Shown: positions 1 through 9,837, counted from the first letter of the stretch. The stretch is 64,000 nucleotides of DNA from an uncultured bacterium (GCA_903884945.1 CAISGR010000103.1:1-64000); one strand, 5' to 3'. Numbers and translations: made by a program. Notes: a model not told the origin generated them from the sequence alone.

Positions 1-45
1 CCCCAGTGCAAGCCGCCACCGTCGAACCAGGACCGGATCGCTCAT
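1..45 (-). CDS. Partial VWA-domain protein of the MoxR system (N-terminus only)
   Basis: Only the first 15 codons are inside the window. They read MSDPVLVRRWRLALG. The ATG overlaps the TGA of the DUF5682 gene in an ATGA junction, so this is the fourth gene of the block. An N-terminal RRWRL(A/V)LG motif straight after MoxR and DUF5682 genes is what I would expect of the von Willebrand factor A partner in MoxR-VWA systems. The VWA domain itself lies beyond the window edge, so the identity is inferred from position and this short motif. Confidence 0.55.
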   Translation of the reverse strand, partial: MSDPVLVRRWRLALG

Positions 46-2402
46 GCCACCCCCACACCGTCGCGGGCCAGCACCAGCGCCAGTTCCCGATCGAGTGCGA
101 TATTGGCGGCAAGCTCAGCCTCGGAGAGGTCGATGGCGGTCGCCAGTTGCCCCGGCTGCACGCCGATGCGGACCGCCACCTCCTCGGCCAGCCGATCGAT
201 CTCGCGCGGATCGAGCGGCATCAGGGCGAGGCGGAGGTGCGGCAGCAAGGCCAGGAAGCCTTCTTCGTCGAGCCCGGCGATCAATGTATCGAGCGTCGCG
301 ATGATCGCCGGCACGCTCCAGAGCAGCTCGCGGGCGATGGCGATAACGCCGCCCAGGAAGGCCAGCCGCTCGGCAGGGTCAACATAGCCGCTCGCCAGCT
401 CGCCGCGCAGCCGCGCTTCCAACGCCCCGGCATCGGCCTGGCCGTCGATCAGTACGAACGCCATGACTGCGCCCGCCAGCATCGGTGCTACAGGCTGCGC
501 CTGCAGCCGGGTGAGCGCTTCGTCGAACAACGCGATCTCGGTCGGTGCCTCGGAGCCGCGTGCCAGCTCGATCAACCCGCGCAGATCGGCCAGCGCACTC
601 ACCGCGTCGCGGACCTGCTCGGGTCCATACTCCGCAAGCTCGGGCAGCAGCACCAATATGTGCCGCCACGCCGCCCCGATCAGATGATCGAGCGGCTCGG
701 TATCGGTGATGCCCAGCGTCTCGCGCCCGCGCCGCAGCAGCACCAGATCGGTCAGCGCCGCGACCACCGAGCCCAGTTGCGGATCCTCGATCACTTGTCG
801 CTCGACCAATGCGAGGATGGCATGGGCTTCCGTCCCCAGCCCGGCGCGGCAGGCGGCGGAGAACAGGTCGATCGCGGCGAGCGCGCTGCGCCCCTTGCCG
901 TCCTCGGAAAGCGCGGCGAGCTTCTGCGCCAGCACGAACGCCAGCGCCTCCCCCAGCGTGTCCGCCGCTTCGGACAATTCGATCAGCCGCGATTCAACCA
1001 AGGGCGACCAGGCGACCGACCAGACCTCGTGCAACCGGTCGAGCCCGACATCGTTGCGGAAATCGGGGCCGGCGGTGCGCTGGCTGAAATTGGCGTCGAG
1101 CAGCGCCATGGCGTGGCAGAAGCGGCTGGCTTCGCGGTGGCGCGGTTTGCGGTAGATGTCGAGCTCGCGGCTGCGCCGTTCGCCATCGGCAACGGTGAAG
1201 CCGAGCGATCTGGCCTGGGCCCGCACCGCTTCGACCAGGGGTGGCGATCCGGCCGAAGGCGGTACCTCGCCGATCGCTGTACCAGTGAGCCATGCCTTCA
1301 GCTCATTGAGCAAGGGCACCTGCTCGATCGGAATTTCGCCCTTGATGAAACTGGAGCGGATCGCGTCGATGATGTCGTCTCGCGCGGGGAACGGCCGCCC
1401 ACGCAGCGCGGCGAGGCGCTCGGCCTGCTCGACTGCATTGGCGATCACCGGGAAGGATGGCGCCTCCATGCCGGCGCCAGCGCGAAGATGCGCGGCGAAG
1501 CCGCTGACCAGCGCCAGCGCGAGGCCCTGCCCGCCTGCCTCGCGAACCTGCCACAGCCGGTCGTAAAAGCCGGGCAGCGGCAGTCCCGCGCCATAGCCGC
1601 CCAGCGCATCGAGCTGCCGCATGCCATAGCGGATCAGATAGGAGCGCCCGGCATCGGTGCGCGCCGCCACCGGCTTGGCCGTCGAAGCCCCGAACAACGC
1701 CGAGGCATGGAAACCGCCGACCAAGGCGACGATGGGACCTGCAACGGCAGCGCGCGTCTCTGCGAGGATCGCCCGCATCTGCGCCTCGCGCGCTAGCGTG
1801 CCGTCCTGCTCCATCTGCGCCGGATCGGTCGCGGCGCGGATGCAGGCGCAATAGCGGGCGACATCGGCGAAGAAGCGCTGCCAGTCCGGATCGGCGATCC
1901 GAGCCTCGAACAACTGATCCCACACCTCGTTGCCATCGCGGCAACCCAGTTCGCGAGCCAGCGCCGTGACATAGTCGCCGACGTCGAACGGCCGCTCGTC
2001 GCTCAGCAGGGACCGCGCGGGTTCGCCCGTGTCGTCGAACACCATCTCGCGTGCCGTCGAGGGCAGGTCGATGAAGCGCGCTGGCAGGCCAAGCGCGGTG
2101 GCGGCCTGCAACGCGATGAGCTCAGGGCTGTGCGCGCAGAAGGGGAAATAGCTTGCCACGCGGCGCGTCGCCTGGCCCGCGACGGCCTCACGCAGCGAGA
2201 CGATCGCAACGGGCGCCCGGGTTCGCGGATCGCAGAGATGGTCGATCAGCGGATCGAAATCGCACGGTCCCTCGACGAGGATCGCCGCCGGCTTCACCGC
2301 GGCGATCAGCCGATCGAGCTGCGCCGCGCAGGCCGGGCTGTGATGCCGCACCGGCACCACCCACAGCGCGCGCGCCGGATCGTGGAGGGACACGTCCTCC
2401 AT
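42..2402 (-). CDS. DUF5682 family protein of a MoxR-associated cluster
   Basis: The 786-residue cytoplasmic protein has no signal peptide or membrane segment. It opens with VPVRHHSPACAAQL near residue 16 and EGPCDFDPL near residue 44, then VALVGGFHASALF about a third of the way in. The conserved HHSP, EGP and GGFHA motifs are typical of the DUF5682 family that travels with MoxR ATPases and VWA proteins. The rest is helical and Ala/Leu rich. I chose the ATG five bases after the stop of the MoxR gene; the frame stays open for 17 more codons upstream, which would overlap that gene. The molecular function is not established. A role as substrate or adaptor of the MoxR ATPase is inference from gene order. 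Confidence 0.8.
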   Translation of the reverse strand: MEDVSLHDPARALWVVPVRHHSPACAAQLDRLIAAVKPAAILVEGPCDFDPLIDHLCDPRTRAPVAIVSLREAVAGQATRRVASYFPFCAHSPELIALQAATALGLPARFIDLPSTAREMVFDDTGEPARSLLSDERPFDVGDYVTALARELGCRDGNEVWDQLFEARIADPDWQRFFADVARYCACIRAATDPAQMEQDGTLAREAQMRAILAETRAAVAGPIVALVGGFHASALFGASTAKPVAARTDAGRSYLIRYGMRQLDALGGYGAGLPLPGFYDRLWQVREAGGQGLALALVSGFAAHLRAGAGMEAPSFPVIANAVEQAERLAALRGRPFPARDDIIDAIRSSFIKGEIPIEQVPLLNELKAWLTGTAIGEVPPSAGSPPLVEAVRAQARSLGFTVADGERRSRELDIYRKPRHREASRFCHAMALLDANFSQRTAGPDFRNDVGLDRLHEVWSVAWSPLVESRLIELSEAADTLGEALAFVLAQKLAALSEDGKGRSALAAIDLFSAACRAGLGTEAHAILALVERQVIEDPQLGSVVAALTDLVLLRRGRETLGITDTEPLDHLIGAAWRHILVLLPELAEYGPEQVRDAVSALADLRGLIELARGSEAPTEIALFDEALTRLQAQPVAPMLAGAVMAFVLIDGQADAGALEARLRGELASGYVDPAERLAFLGGVIAIARELLWSVPAIIATLDTLIAGLDEEGFLALLPHLRLALMPLDPREIDRLAEEVAVRIGVQPGQLATAIDLSEAELAANIALDRELALVLARDGVGVA

Positions 2403-2407
2403 GCCGG

Positions 2408-3502
2408 TCAACCCAGCTTGAGCGACCGCGCCGCCTGGTAGAACTCCTTCCACGGCCCCGACCGTCCGGCGCGTTCCTTGACGATATGATCGATATAGGC
2501 GCGCAGGCGCTTGCCGTCCTCGGGCGAGTCCTTGAGCACCACGCCCTGCAACTGCCGCGCGACATGCGCCGCCGAGAGCCGACCATCATCGAGATAGGCA
2601 GCCTCGAGTGCGGCGGCGTGGAGCACGTTGACCGCCTCGGCGGTGGACATCACCGCGTCGGGCCGGTTGAGGCTCGCACCCTCGGCGGTGCGGCCGGTCC
2701 GCAAATCCTGGAAGACGCGCACCAGCACGTCGGCGACATCGCGTTCGCCGTGCACCGTGACGCCCGCCGGCCCCAACCGCTCGGCGAGCTGCCGCAGCAC
2801 CAGCTCCTGCTCGAACGCCGGATCCGCGATGGGATGGACCGTCTCGAAGTTGAAGCGGCGCTTCAGCGCGCTCGACATCTCATGCACGCCGCGGTCGCGC
2901 AGATTGGCGGTGGCGATCACGTTGAAGCCCGGCGCTGCATTGGCGACCGCGTCGGGCCCCAGTTCCGGCAAGGCGAGCGCCTTTTCCGACAGGATCGAGA
3001 TCAACGCGTCCTGCACTTCGGGCGGGCAGCGGGTGATCTCCTCGAACCGTACGATGCGCCCGCTCCGCATCGCATTGAGCACCGGGGACGGCACCAGCGC
3101 CCGCTCGCTCGGCCCCTCGGCGAGCAGCAGGGCATAGTTCCAGCCGTAGCGGATATGGTCCTCGGTGGTCCCGGCCGACCCTTGCACCACCAGCCCGGAG
3201 GTGCCGCAGATCGCCGCGGCGAGCAGTTCGGACAGCAGAGACTTGGCCGTGCCCGGCTCGCCCACCAGCATCAATCCCTGCTGGCTCATCAGGCTGACGA
3301 TCGCGCGGTCGACCAGCGGATCGTCGCCATAGAATTTGCGCGAGATGCCCGCCTTGGGATCGCCGAGCAGGAAGCGACGCACCGCGCGCGGCGACAGCCG
3401 CCAGCCGCGTGGGCGCGGGCTGGTATCGGCGGCCGCCAGCGTGGCGAGCTCGGCGGCGTACCGCGCCTCGGCGGCAGGGCGCAGTATCTGTTGTTCGACC
3501 AT
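2408..3502 (-). CDS. MoxR-family AAA+ ATPase
   Basis: The 364-residue AAA+ ATPase has Walker A GEPGTAKS at about residues 81-88 and a Walker B-like RIVRFEE at about 149-155. Sensor 1 is VIATAN near 195, followed by SSALKRRFNFE, which holds the likely arginine finger. MoxR ATPases act as chaperone-like remodelling machines, usually with VWA-domain partners that load metal cofactors or assemble complexes. The ATG shares its A with the TGA of the DUF4132 gene (TGATG), and the DUF5682 gene starts five bases downstream. Translation of the three is therefore almost certainly coupled. A TTG codon just upstream is a less likely start. The target of this ATPase is unknown. Confidence 0.92.
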   Translation of the reverse strand: MVEQQILRPAAEARYAAELATLAAADTSPRPRGWRLSPRAVRRFLLGDPKAGISRKFYGDDPLVDRAIVSLMSQQGLMLVGEPGTAKSLLSELLAAAICGTSGLVVQGSAGTTEDHIRYGWNYALLLAEGPSERALVPSPVLNAMRSGRIVRFEEITRCPPEVQDALISILSEKALALPELGPDAVANAAPGFNVIATANLRDRGVHEMSSALKRRFNFETVHPIADPAFEQELVLRQLAERLGPAGVTVHGERDVADVLVRVFQDLRTGRTAEGASLNRPDAVMSTAEAVNVLHAAALEAAYLDDGRLSAAHVARQLQGVVLKDSPEDGKRLRAYIDHIVKERAGRSGPWKEFYQAARSLKLG

Positions 3503-6500
3503 CAATGGACCTTCTTCTGCCAGTCCGGATCGAAGCCGGTGCCTTTGGCGGCGATGTCGTACAGATCCTGCCAGGTTTCGGCGAGCAGTACCGGCGGCAC
3601 TTCCTTTAGCGTCAGCTGGCGGCCATGGTGGCCATTGTCGCGCAGGACCCGGAAGCTGAGCGTGTGGAGCGCAGCCAGCGTGTTCTCCTCGGGCAGCGGG
3701 CTACCGCTGAACTCGATCTCGGCAACGATCCCGGCGCTGCGATAGGGGCGTTCGTAGCCGGTGAACCAGCCGCCATCGCCCGCCGCGCCGCGCGCATAGC
3801 CGAGCCTGGTGGCGACGCCGCGCAACTTGAAGGTCTCGATCATCCAACCTTCGCGATCGCGTATCTCCTGCTTGCCGCCCATAGCCTCGGTCACTTCAGG
3901 CAATGTGCGGCCGACCTGGTCGAACGGCGGTGCAACCTCATAGTCCGCAAGATGCCGTTGCCAGGCGCCGATCGCATCGGCGTCGAGCAGCGAGCGGTGG
4001 GCCAGCTGCACTTCGGCGAAACCGGCAAGCGCCACGTCCTCGTCCGCAGCATCGGTATAGGATCCGTCGCCCAGCGGACGAAAGGCCCCGGCGATCCGAC
4101 CTTCGCCGTCCACGCCCAGCCAGATCAGCCGGCGCGCCAGCCGCCCGACCAGCGGATGCGCGACGAGAAAGGTCTCCCAATCCTCGCGCCGCCAGCGCCG
4201 GCCGAGGTACATCGCCTCGCGCAGCCGCTCGGTCTGGCTGGCGAAGACCTGCTTGCTCTCCTTGCGCGCGGCGGAAACAAGTTTCTTCGCGGCCTCGATC
4301 AGCGGCTTCTCCTCATCGATCCGGGGGGCGGGAAGCGCCTTCACTTCCTTGCCGTCGGCATTGACCAGAACGAGCCCATCGGCGCCGTCGAGTCGGAGCA
4401 GGTAGGTGCGGTCACGGCCGCAATCGAGATCGATCGTGCCGTCGGCATCGAGCCCCGCGGTGGGCACGGTACGGTCCGCCAGTTCCTCCGCGCTCCAGCC
4501 GCGCCGGTCCGCCACCGCCTCCACCAGTGTGCCGGCATGCGCCTGGACCGAACGCTGCTTGGAACGATTGGCGGCAGCCAGCACGAGTTGCAGCGCAGCG
4601 CCGGCGGGGTTGCTCGCCAGCATCTCCAGCAGCGCCTTGGCTTGCGAGGTGCGTGCGCCATGGTCTTTCAGGAAGGGGCGCACCTTCTGCGCCGCATCGG
4701 CACCGTCGACACGTGTGGCGAGCGCCAAGATGCCCTTGCTGTCTACAGCGCTGCCGAGATAGGTGCCGAGCTTGACCCGTCGCAGCTGGGCGAAGACCGT
4801 GTCGCGATCAGTCGCATAATAATCGGCGGCCTGCGGATAGCGCTTCACCGTATCGATATTCTGCTTCAGCGCCGCTGCGACATGTGCTGCGGCATATTGA
4901 TTCGCCTCTTCCTCGGTGCAGGTGCGGGTGTCCTGCTCGATCCAGCTCGTCAGCACCATCCAGCCGAGGCGATGCGCGTCGCCGGGCGCCAGCCGGTCGA
5001 GCCAGAGCTCGATCAGCGCATTGCCGCCGGGTTGCTTGAGCTTGGCCGCGAGCGTCACCCACCATATCGGGATACGCGGATCGATCGCCTCTCCGCTCCG
5101 CCAGCGCAACGCCGGCAACTGCGCGAAGGGAAACCAGGCCAGAGCCTTGTCCTTCGCCTTGGCAAGTGCGGCGTCGGCTTCCTTGATCATCGCTGCGCTG
5201 TCGAAGAAATCGCTGACATCGTCGCCAAGCCGCTCCAGCGCGGTAATCATCGCTGCGCGGGCCAACTCACTGCGTTCCTTCTTCAGCACGCGGCGCAGCG
5301 TCGCGACCTTGTCGCGCGCGTCGCGCTGGGCAAGCCATTCGGCAGCGCCTGCACGGACGTCCTGGCGGCCGTCGTCGAGCAGGCCGGCGATCGCATCGTC
5401 GATTCCCGGCGCCGCGCGCAACAGCTGGCGGGCGGGCCCGCGCAAGGTCGCGCTGCTCCCGCTCGCCAGCAACATCAGCGGCTGCTGGTACCGGCGCGGC
5501 ACCTTGGGGAACAGCGCGAGCAGATCGAGCGCGGAGCGGACCGCAAAGGCGCGCGTTTCGGAGCGCGGCTTGAGCCCGAACGCTTCGTCGAGCAGATCGA
5601 ACCGGTCGCACAAGGCGGTCCAGAACGGCATGCCAGGCTCGAAGAACGGCTGATACCACATGGCGCCGAGATGTTCGGAGATCGGGTCCCGTCCGCCAAA
5701 GCGGATCCACAGCTCGAGCACGACGCGGATATCGGCACCCGCTGCGATCCGCCGCGCGAGCGCGCTCCCCGGAGGGCCGGCCCAATCGCTGAACACCGAC
5801 GCGAAATAGCCGTTGGTGCTGGCCAGTGCGAAGCGGACGCTGTGCCAAAGGGTGAGGCGCGGATCGTCGAAGAAGGCATCCACGCCACTGGCGCGGCCTT
5901 CACGCGAGCGGATCCAGCCAAGCACGGTATTCTGTTGGTTGCCGATCTGGTACGCGCTCTCGCCCAGCTTGCGGATCATGTCGAGCTGCGACTGGCCCAC
6001 CTTGCTGAACTGGCGGCTCCAGTGCCAGCGCTCGCGCCCCGCTTCGGCTTGCGCAGCGGCCAGCTTGACGTTGAAGGTCGCCGCGGCCGGCCGGAGCAGC
6101 GCCAGCATATCGTCCGTAATCGGCGCAACTTCCGCAATCATCGGGCGCGGTGGCGTTGCCACCCAGCTTCCGTCGACCGCGATATACCCTTCGGGTCCGT
6201 CGGCCGGCCCTGCAGCACCGGTTTCCGCGGCGGGGACGAAGCTTCCCGTCACCCGCTCGATTGCCGCCAGGGCTCGCGGTGCCGTCTCACCGGCCTTCCA
6301 CGCCGCCAGCAACCCCGCCGCCCGCGCGCCCAGGCTGGTGGCCGCAAGCTCGACGATCTCGGCCCGCGCCGAGGGTGCCGCCTGCGGGTAGCGCGCCGCC
6401 AGATGCGCGCGGAGCAGGCCGGTATCGGCCGCCGTCAATGCCTGCCTGGCGCTTTCGCGCGCCTTTTTCGACGAGCCGATCGCGAGTTCGGCCAGCGGCT

Positions 6501-7221
6501 CCAGGAAAGCGTCGGCGAGCCTGAGCCGCCCGATCGCGGCGGCAAACTCCGCGCGCTGGTCTGCCCCGAGTGCAGGCAGCGCCGCGATGACCCCGCCGCG
6601 CTGCGCCTCGAGCCAGGGCGCCACACCAGTGAAGCGCTCGATGGAATTCTCCGAACGATAATTGCCGACATCACTACCGAACAGGATGTCGAGCACCGGC
6701 AACAGCCCGAGATCCGTCTCTGCCGCCAGCGCAGCGAGCTGGTCGAGCGATTGGTCCTTGCGGCCATGCCCCAGCCATTGGGTAACGACCTGGCGCAGCC
6801 ATTCAGGGGATTTCTTCGAGCCGAAATACCAGCCTTCATACTGGATGGCCTCCAGTGCGCTCAGCGCCTCGCCGAGTCGCCGCATCTGTGCGGCGCCCCA
6901 CTCGACCCCTGGCGCGAACAGCCCGCTCTCGTCCCGCGGCGGATAGCTGCGCGTCCGCTGCGCCCATGCAGCCTTCACGTTGGCCGAGGCGAGCGTGGAA
7001 AGCACCGAGCCGGCGTCTCCCGACGCCACATACGCGCCAATTTGTCGATCGAGCCCGGGAGCGGTCCTGCCGAGCCGGTCGAAGTGCTTCGCGACGCGAC
7101 GCGCGATGCTGGCTCCGTTGCGCGGCCGTGGATGATCGATGCCGGGGTCGTTGCCGGTGGCCGCCGCTCCGGTCAAAGCCCCGATTCTCCGGCGTAATTT
7201 GTCGAGCAGCGTATCGACCAT
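3502..7221 (-). CDS. Large DUF4132-domain protein (MolR/YehI-like)
   Basis: The 1239-residue protein has no signal peptide. Its N-terminal two thirds are helical, with HEAT-like Ala/Leu-rich repeats (for example around residues 230-310 and 570-640). The DUF4132 region lies near residue 1000, with the motif LGRRWRREDWETFLVAHPL followed by GRLARRLIWLGVDGEG. Proteins of this kind (E. coli YehI/MolR type) are often found beside MoxR genes. The ATG has a GGGAGG ribosome site and is the first gene of the block, facing a receptor gene across 431 bases. Function is unknown; the repeat architecture suggests a scaffold or substrate-recognition role, which is inference. Confidence 0.85.
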   Translation of the reverse strand: MVDTLLDKLRRRIGALTGAAATGNDPGIDHPRPRNGASIARRVAKHFDRLGRTAPGLDRQIGAYVASGDAGSVLSTLASANVKAAWAQRTRSYPPRDESGLFAPGVEWGAAQMRRLGEALSALEAIQYEGWYFGSKKSPEWLRQVVTQWLGHGRKDQSLDQLAALAAETDLGLLPVLDILFGSDVGNYRSENSIERFTGVAPWLEAQRGGVIAALPALGADQRAEFAAAIGRLRLADAFLEPLAELAIGSSKKARESARQALTAADTGLLRAHLAARYPQAAPSARAEIVELAATSLGARAAGLLAAWKAGETAPRALAAIERVTGSFVPAAETGAAGPADGPEGYIAVDGSWVATPPRPMIAEVAPITDDMLALLRPAAATFNVKLAAAQAEAGRERWHWSRQFSKVGQSQLDMIRKLGESAYQIGNQQNTVLGWIRSREGRASGVDAFFDDPRLTLWHSVRFALASTNGYFASVFSDWAGPPGSALARRIAAGADIRVVLELWIRFGGRDPISEHLGAMWYQPFFEPGMPFWTALCDRFDLLDEAFGLKPRSETRAFAVRSALDLLALFPKVPRRYQQPLMLLASGSSATLRGPARQLLRAAPGIDDAIAGLLDDGRQDVRAGAAEWLAQRDARDKVATLRRVLKKERSELARAAMITALERLGDDVSDFFDSAAMIKEADAALAKAKDKALAWFPFAQLPALRWRSGEAIDPRIPIWWVTLAAKLKQPGGNALIELWLDRLAPGDAHRLGWMVLTSWIEQDTRTCTEEEANQYAAAHVAAALKQNIDTVKRYPQAADYYATDRDTVFAQLRRVKLGTYLGSAVDSKGILALATRVDGADAAQKVRPFLKDHGARTSQAKALLEMLASNPAGAALQLVLAAANRSKQRSVQAHAGTLVEAVADRRGWSAEELADRTVPTAGLDADGTIDLDCGRDRTYLLRLDGADGLVLVNADGKEVKALPAPRIDEEKPLIEAAKKLVSAARKESKQVFASQTERLREAMYLGRRWRREDWETFLVAHPLVGRLARRLIWLGVDGEGRIAGAFRPLGDGSYTDAADEDVALAGFAEVQLAHRSLLDADAIGAWQRHLADYEVAPPFDQVGRTLPEVTEAMGGKQEIRDREGWMIETFKLRGVATRLGYARGAAGDGGWFTGYERPYRSAGIVAEIEFSGSPLPEENTLAALHTLSFRVLRDNGHHGRQLTLKEVPPVLLAETWQDLYDIAAKGTGFDPDWQKKVH

Positions 7222-7652
7222 CGATGGCCTCCCCCGTCATGGACCGCTTGCTAGGTAGCCCGACAAGACCGTTCCTAACCATCCCTTCATTGTCAATTCG
7301 ATGGGTGGCGATGCGGTCTGGTTGGAGCCGCTCCTGACGCCTTCGGGCGGATGCTTCTTTGCGCGTCTCGGCCCGTTCGGACGACGAAGAGCCTGGAGCG
7401 CAATCCGCAGGTTGAGTATGAGCGGCACACCAGTTCCTCCCGTGCAAAATCGTCGTGAGGCCCCTGGAGAGCCCCGACCCCGGCGGGCTGGCCGGTTGGT
7501 CCCCCCAGATCTGCGGAACTGGATGTTTTCAGATCCCACCGCACGCAGGACCACATGAGGCTCAACGACAAGGTCGGGGAGCGGGAGCCCCAGGGATAGA
7601 CTGGCGGGTCGAGCTCGCCGCCGCATCGCATTCACGGTTCAAAGGGGGATAT
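7222..7652. other. 431-bp divergent intergenic region with structured core
   Basis: This gap separates the DUF4132 operon (leftward) from the siderophore receptor (rightward). The right half holds a G/C-rich foldable block. CCCCGACC at 7472-7479 pairs with GGTCGGGG at 7572-7579, flanked by CCCTGG and CCAGGG, and GATCTG with CAGATC form an inner stem. Reading frames across it look random. It may be a non-coding RNA, a 5' leader or a remnant of a mobile element. I cannot place the receptor promoter with confidence. Confidence 0.5.
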
Positions 7653-9782
7653 ATGGGCAAGATCATCACGCGGGGAGCGAGCCTGATGGCGCTCGCAATG
7701 GCAATGGCGCCGGCGGGGCCGGCCTTCGCGCAGGACGCGCCGGCGGGCGAGCAGGACGACATCATCGTCACCGCGCAGCAGGCGCAGAAGCAGGTGGTTA
7801 GCGACGGCTCGCTCGGCGCGCTGGGCAACACGGATGCAATGAGCACCCCGTTCAACGTCTCGGCCTATACGGCGCAGCTGATCCTCGACCAGCAGGCGGA
7901 GACGATCGGCGATGTCATGCGCAACGATCCGGCGGTGCGGACCACCTATGGCTTCGGCAACTCCTCCGAGCAGTTCGTCATCCGCGGCTTCCCGCTCTAT
8001 GGCGACGACATCGCCATCGACGGGCTGTACGGCGTCACGCCGCGCCAGCTGGTCTCGCCCGAACTCTATGACCGGGTCCAGGTGCTGAACGGCGCCAGCG
8101 CCTTCCTGTTCGGCGCCGCGCCGGGCGGATCGGGAATCGGCGGCGGGATCAACCTCATCCCGAAGCGCGCCGGCACCGATCCCTTCATCCGCGTGACTGG
8201 CACCTATACCGGCCAGAGCATCTTCGGCGGCAGCTTCGATGCCGGCACGCGCTTCGGCGAGAATGGCGAGTTCGGCGTGCGCGTGAACGGGGTCTATCGC
8301 AATGGCGAGGCAGCGACCGACCATGAGCATCGCGACGCCACGGTCGGCGGCCTCAGCTTCGACTGGGAACACGGCGCCGGCCGCGTGACCGTCGATCTGG
8401 GCTATGAGCGCCAGCATGTCGGCTGGGGCCGCCCCACCGTGACGGTGGCATCGGCCACGGTACCGGCGCCGCCCGCCGCCGACTATAATTACGGTCAGCC
8501 CTGGACCGACACCCGGCTGCGCGACATCTACGGCATCGTCCGCGCCGAGCTCGAGATCGCCAAGGATACCAAGCTGTTCACGGCGTTCGGCTTCCGCGAC
8601 GGCCGCGAGGACGGCCTGTACAGCTCCGTCACGGTCAGCAACGCCGCGACCGGCGACGGCTACGCCTATAGCCTGCTCGTGCCGCGCGAGGACAATAACT
8701 ATGCGCTGCAGCTGGGCCTGAACTCGGCGTTCAGCACCGGCGGGATCAGCCACAAGCTGAGCCTCGGCGGCTCGATCACCTGGACCAACAATCGCAACGC
8801 CTATGTGTTCGGCGATTTCGGCGGCTTCTATTACAACACCAACATCTATCATACGCCGAGCGTGGCGTCGCCGAAGCCCGGCTTCTCGGGCGGCGACGTC
8901 AACAATCTGAAGCCGATCGGCAAGACCGATTTCGAGAGCCTCTATGGTTCGGACACGCTCGGCTTCCTGGACGATCGCATCCTGGTGATCGGCGGCGTGC
9001 GCCTGCAGAGCCTGGACGTGCAGAATTTCGCCTATACCGGCGAAATCAACGCCCATTTCAGGAAGTCGACCACCTCGCCGGTGGTTGGTGTCGTGGTGAA
9101 GCCCACTTCCTCCCTGTCGGTCTATTTCAACCGCATCGAGGGCCTGGCGCAGGGCCCGACTTCGCCGACCACGCCGACCGATCCGAGCAAATCCTATCCG
9201 CCGTTCGTCTCGGTGCAATATGAGGGTGGCGTGAAGCTCAGCATCGCGCGGCTGACGGCAACCCTGGCTGCCTATCAGATCGAGCAGCCCAACTCCTATA
9301 TGAACAGCGGCAGCGCCTTCGTGGTGGACGGCATCCAGCGAAATCGGGGCATCGAGTTCTCGGTCAACGGCGAGGCGAGCCGCTATGTCCGCTTCATCGG
9401 CGGTGCGAGCTACAACAGCGCCAAGCAGACGAAGACTGCCTCGGGCACGCTCGACGGCAAGAAGGCGATCGGGGTGCCCGACTACCAGGTCAATCTGGGC
9501 ACTGAAGTCGTCCCGCCCTTCTTCGACAAGATCACGCTGACGGGCCGCGTCGTCTATACGAGCGAGCAGTTCGTCGACGCCGCCAACACCCTGACGATCC
9601 CGGGCTGGACGACCTTCGATCTGGGCGCGCGCTACATCATCGTGACGGCATCGCACCCGATCACGCTTCGGGCCGATGTCGATAACATCGCCAACAAGCG
9701 CTACTGGGCGTCGTCGTTCGGCGGTTATCTGCTGCAGGGCACCGCGCGGACATTGCGGATTTCGGCGACCTACGAGTTCTGA
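7653..9782 (+). CDS. TonB-dependent siderophore receptor
   Basis: The 709-residue outer-membrane receptor imports a ferric siderophore or similar ligand using TonB energy. A signal peptide ends at about residue 25 (GPAFAQ), followed by a TonB-box-like DDIIVTAQ. The plug domain runs to about residue 170, with QFVIRGFPLYGDDIAIDGLYG and the LNGASAFLFGAAPGG motif typical of FhuE/FpvA-like siderophore receptors. A beta-barrel follows and ends in an aromatic residue (TYEF). The start was chosen at the ATG behind AAAGGGGG, although the frame is open 66 codons further upstream. No siderophore biosynthesis or TonB gene is nearby; a strong terminator follows directly, so it is probably monocistronic. 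The ligand is not predictable. Confidence 0.9.
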   Translation: MGKIITRGASLMALAMAMAPAGPAFAQDAPAGEQDDIIVTAQQAQKQVVSDGSLGALGNTDAMSTPFNVSAYTAQLILDQQAETIGDVMRNDPAVRTTYGFGNSSEQFVIRGFPLYGDDIAIDGLYGVTPRQLVSPELYDRVQVLNGASAFLFGAAPGGSGIGGGINLIPKRAGTDPFIRVTGTYTGQSIFGGSFDAGTRFGENGEFGVRVNGVYRNGEAATDHEHRDATVGGLSFDWEHGAGRVTVDLGYERQHVGWGRPTVTVASATVPAPPAADYNYGQPWTDTRLRDIYGIVRAELEIAKDTKLFTAFGFRDGREDGLYSSVTVSNAATGDGYAYSLLVPREDNNYALQLGLNSAFSTGGISHKLSLGGSITWTNNRNAYVFGDFGGFYYNTNIYHTPSVASPKPGFSGGDVNNLKPIGKTDFESLYGSDTLGFLDDRILVIGGVRLQSLDVQNFAYTGEINAHFRKSTTSPVVGVVVKPTSSLSVYFNRIEGLAQGPTSPTTPTDPSKSYPPFVSVQYEGGVKLSIARLTATLAAYQIEQPNSYMNSGSAFVVDGIQRNRGIEFSVNGEASRYVRFIGGASYNSAKQTKTASGTLDGKKAIGVPDYQVNLGTEVVPPFFDKITLTGRVVYTSEQFVDAANTLTIPGWTTFDLGARYIIVTASHPITLRADVDNIANKRYWASSFGGYLLQGTARTLRISATYEF

Positions 9783-9803
9783 CCTCGGCCGGGTCGCTGA
9801 AGA

Positions 9804-9837
9804 GGGGAGCGCGCCGCGCGGGCGCGCTCCCCTTTTT
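9804..9837 (+). terminator. Rho-independent terminator after siderophore receptor
   Basis: A perfect 12-bp stem (GGGGAGCGCGCC with GGCGCGCTCCCC), a 5-base loop and a run of five T residues start 21 bases after the receptor stop. The T run abuts the stop codon of the convergent amidohydrolase gene. Confidence 0.92.

Noticed and set aside
6..1796. Long plus-strand frame opposite the DUF5682 gene
   Set aside because: Same antisense effect; composition is unlike a real protein and the opposite strand carries conserved motifs and coupled starts.
3625..7197. Very long open frame on the plus strand opposite the DUF4132 gene
   Set aside because: High GC content leaves antisense frames open; the protein is Arg/Gln/His rich with no domain or ribosome site, and the minus-strand gene has recognisable motifs.
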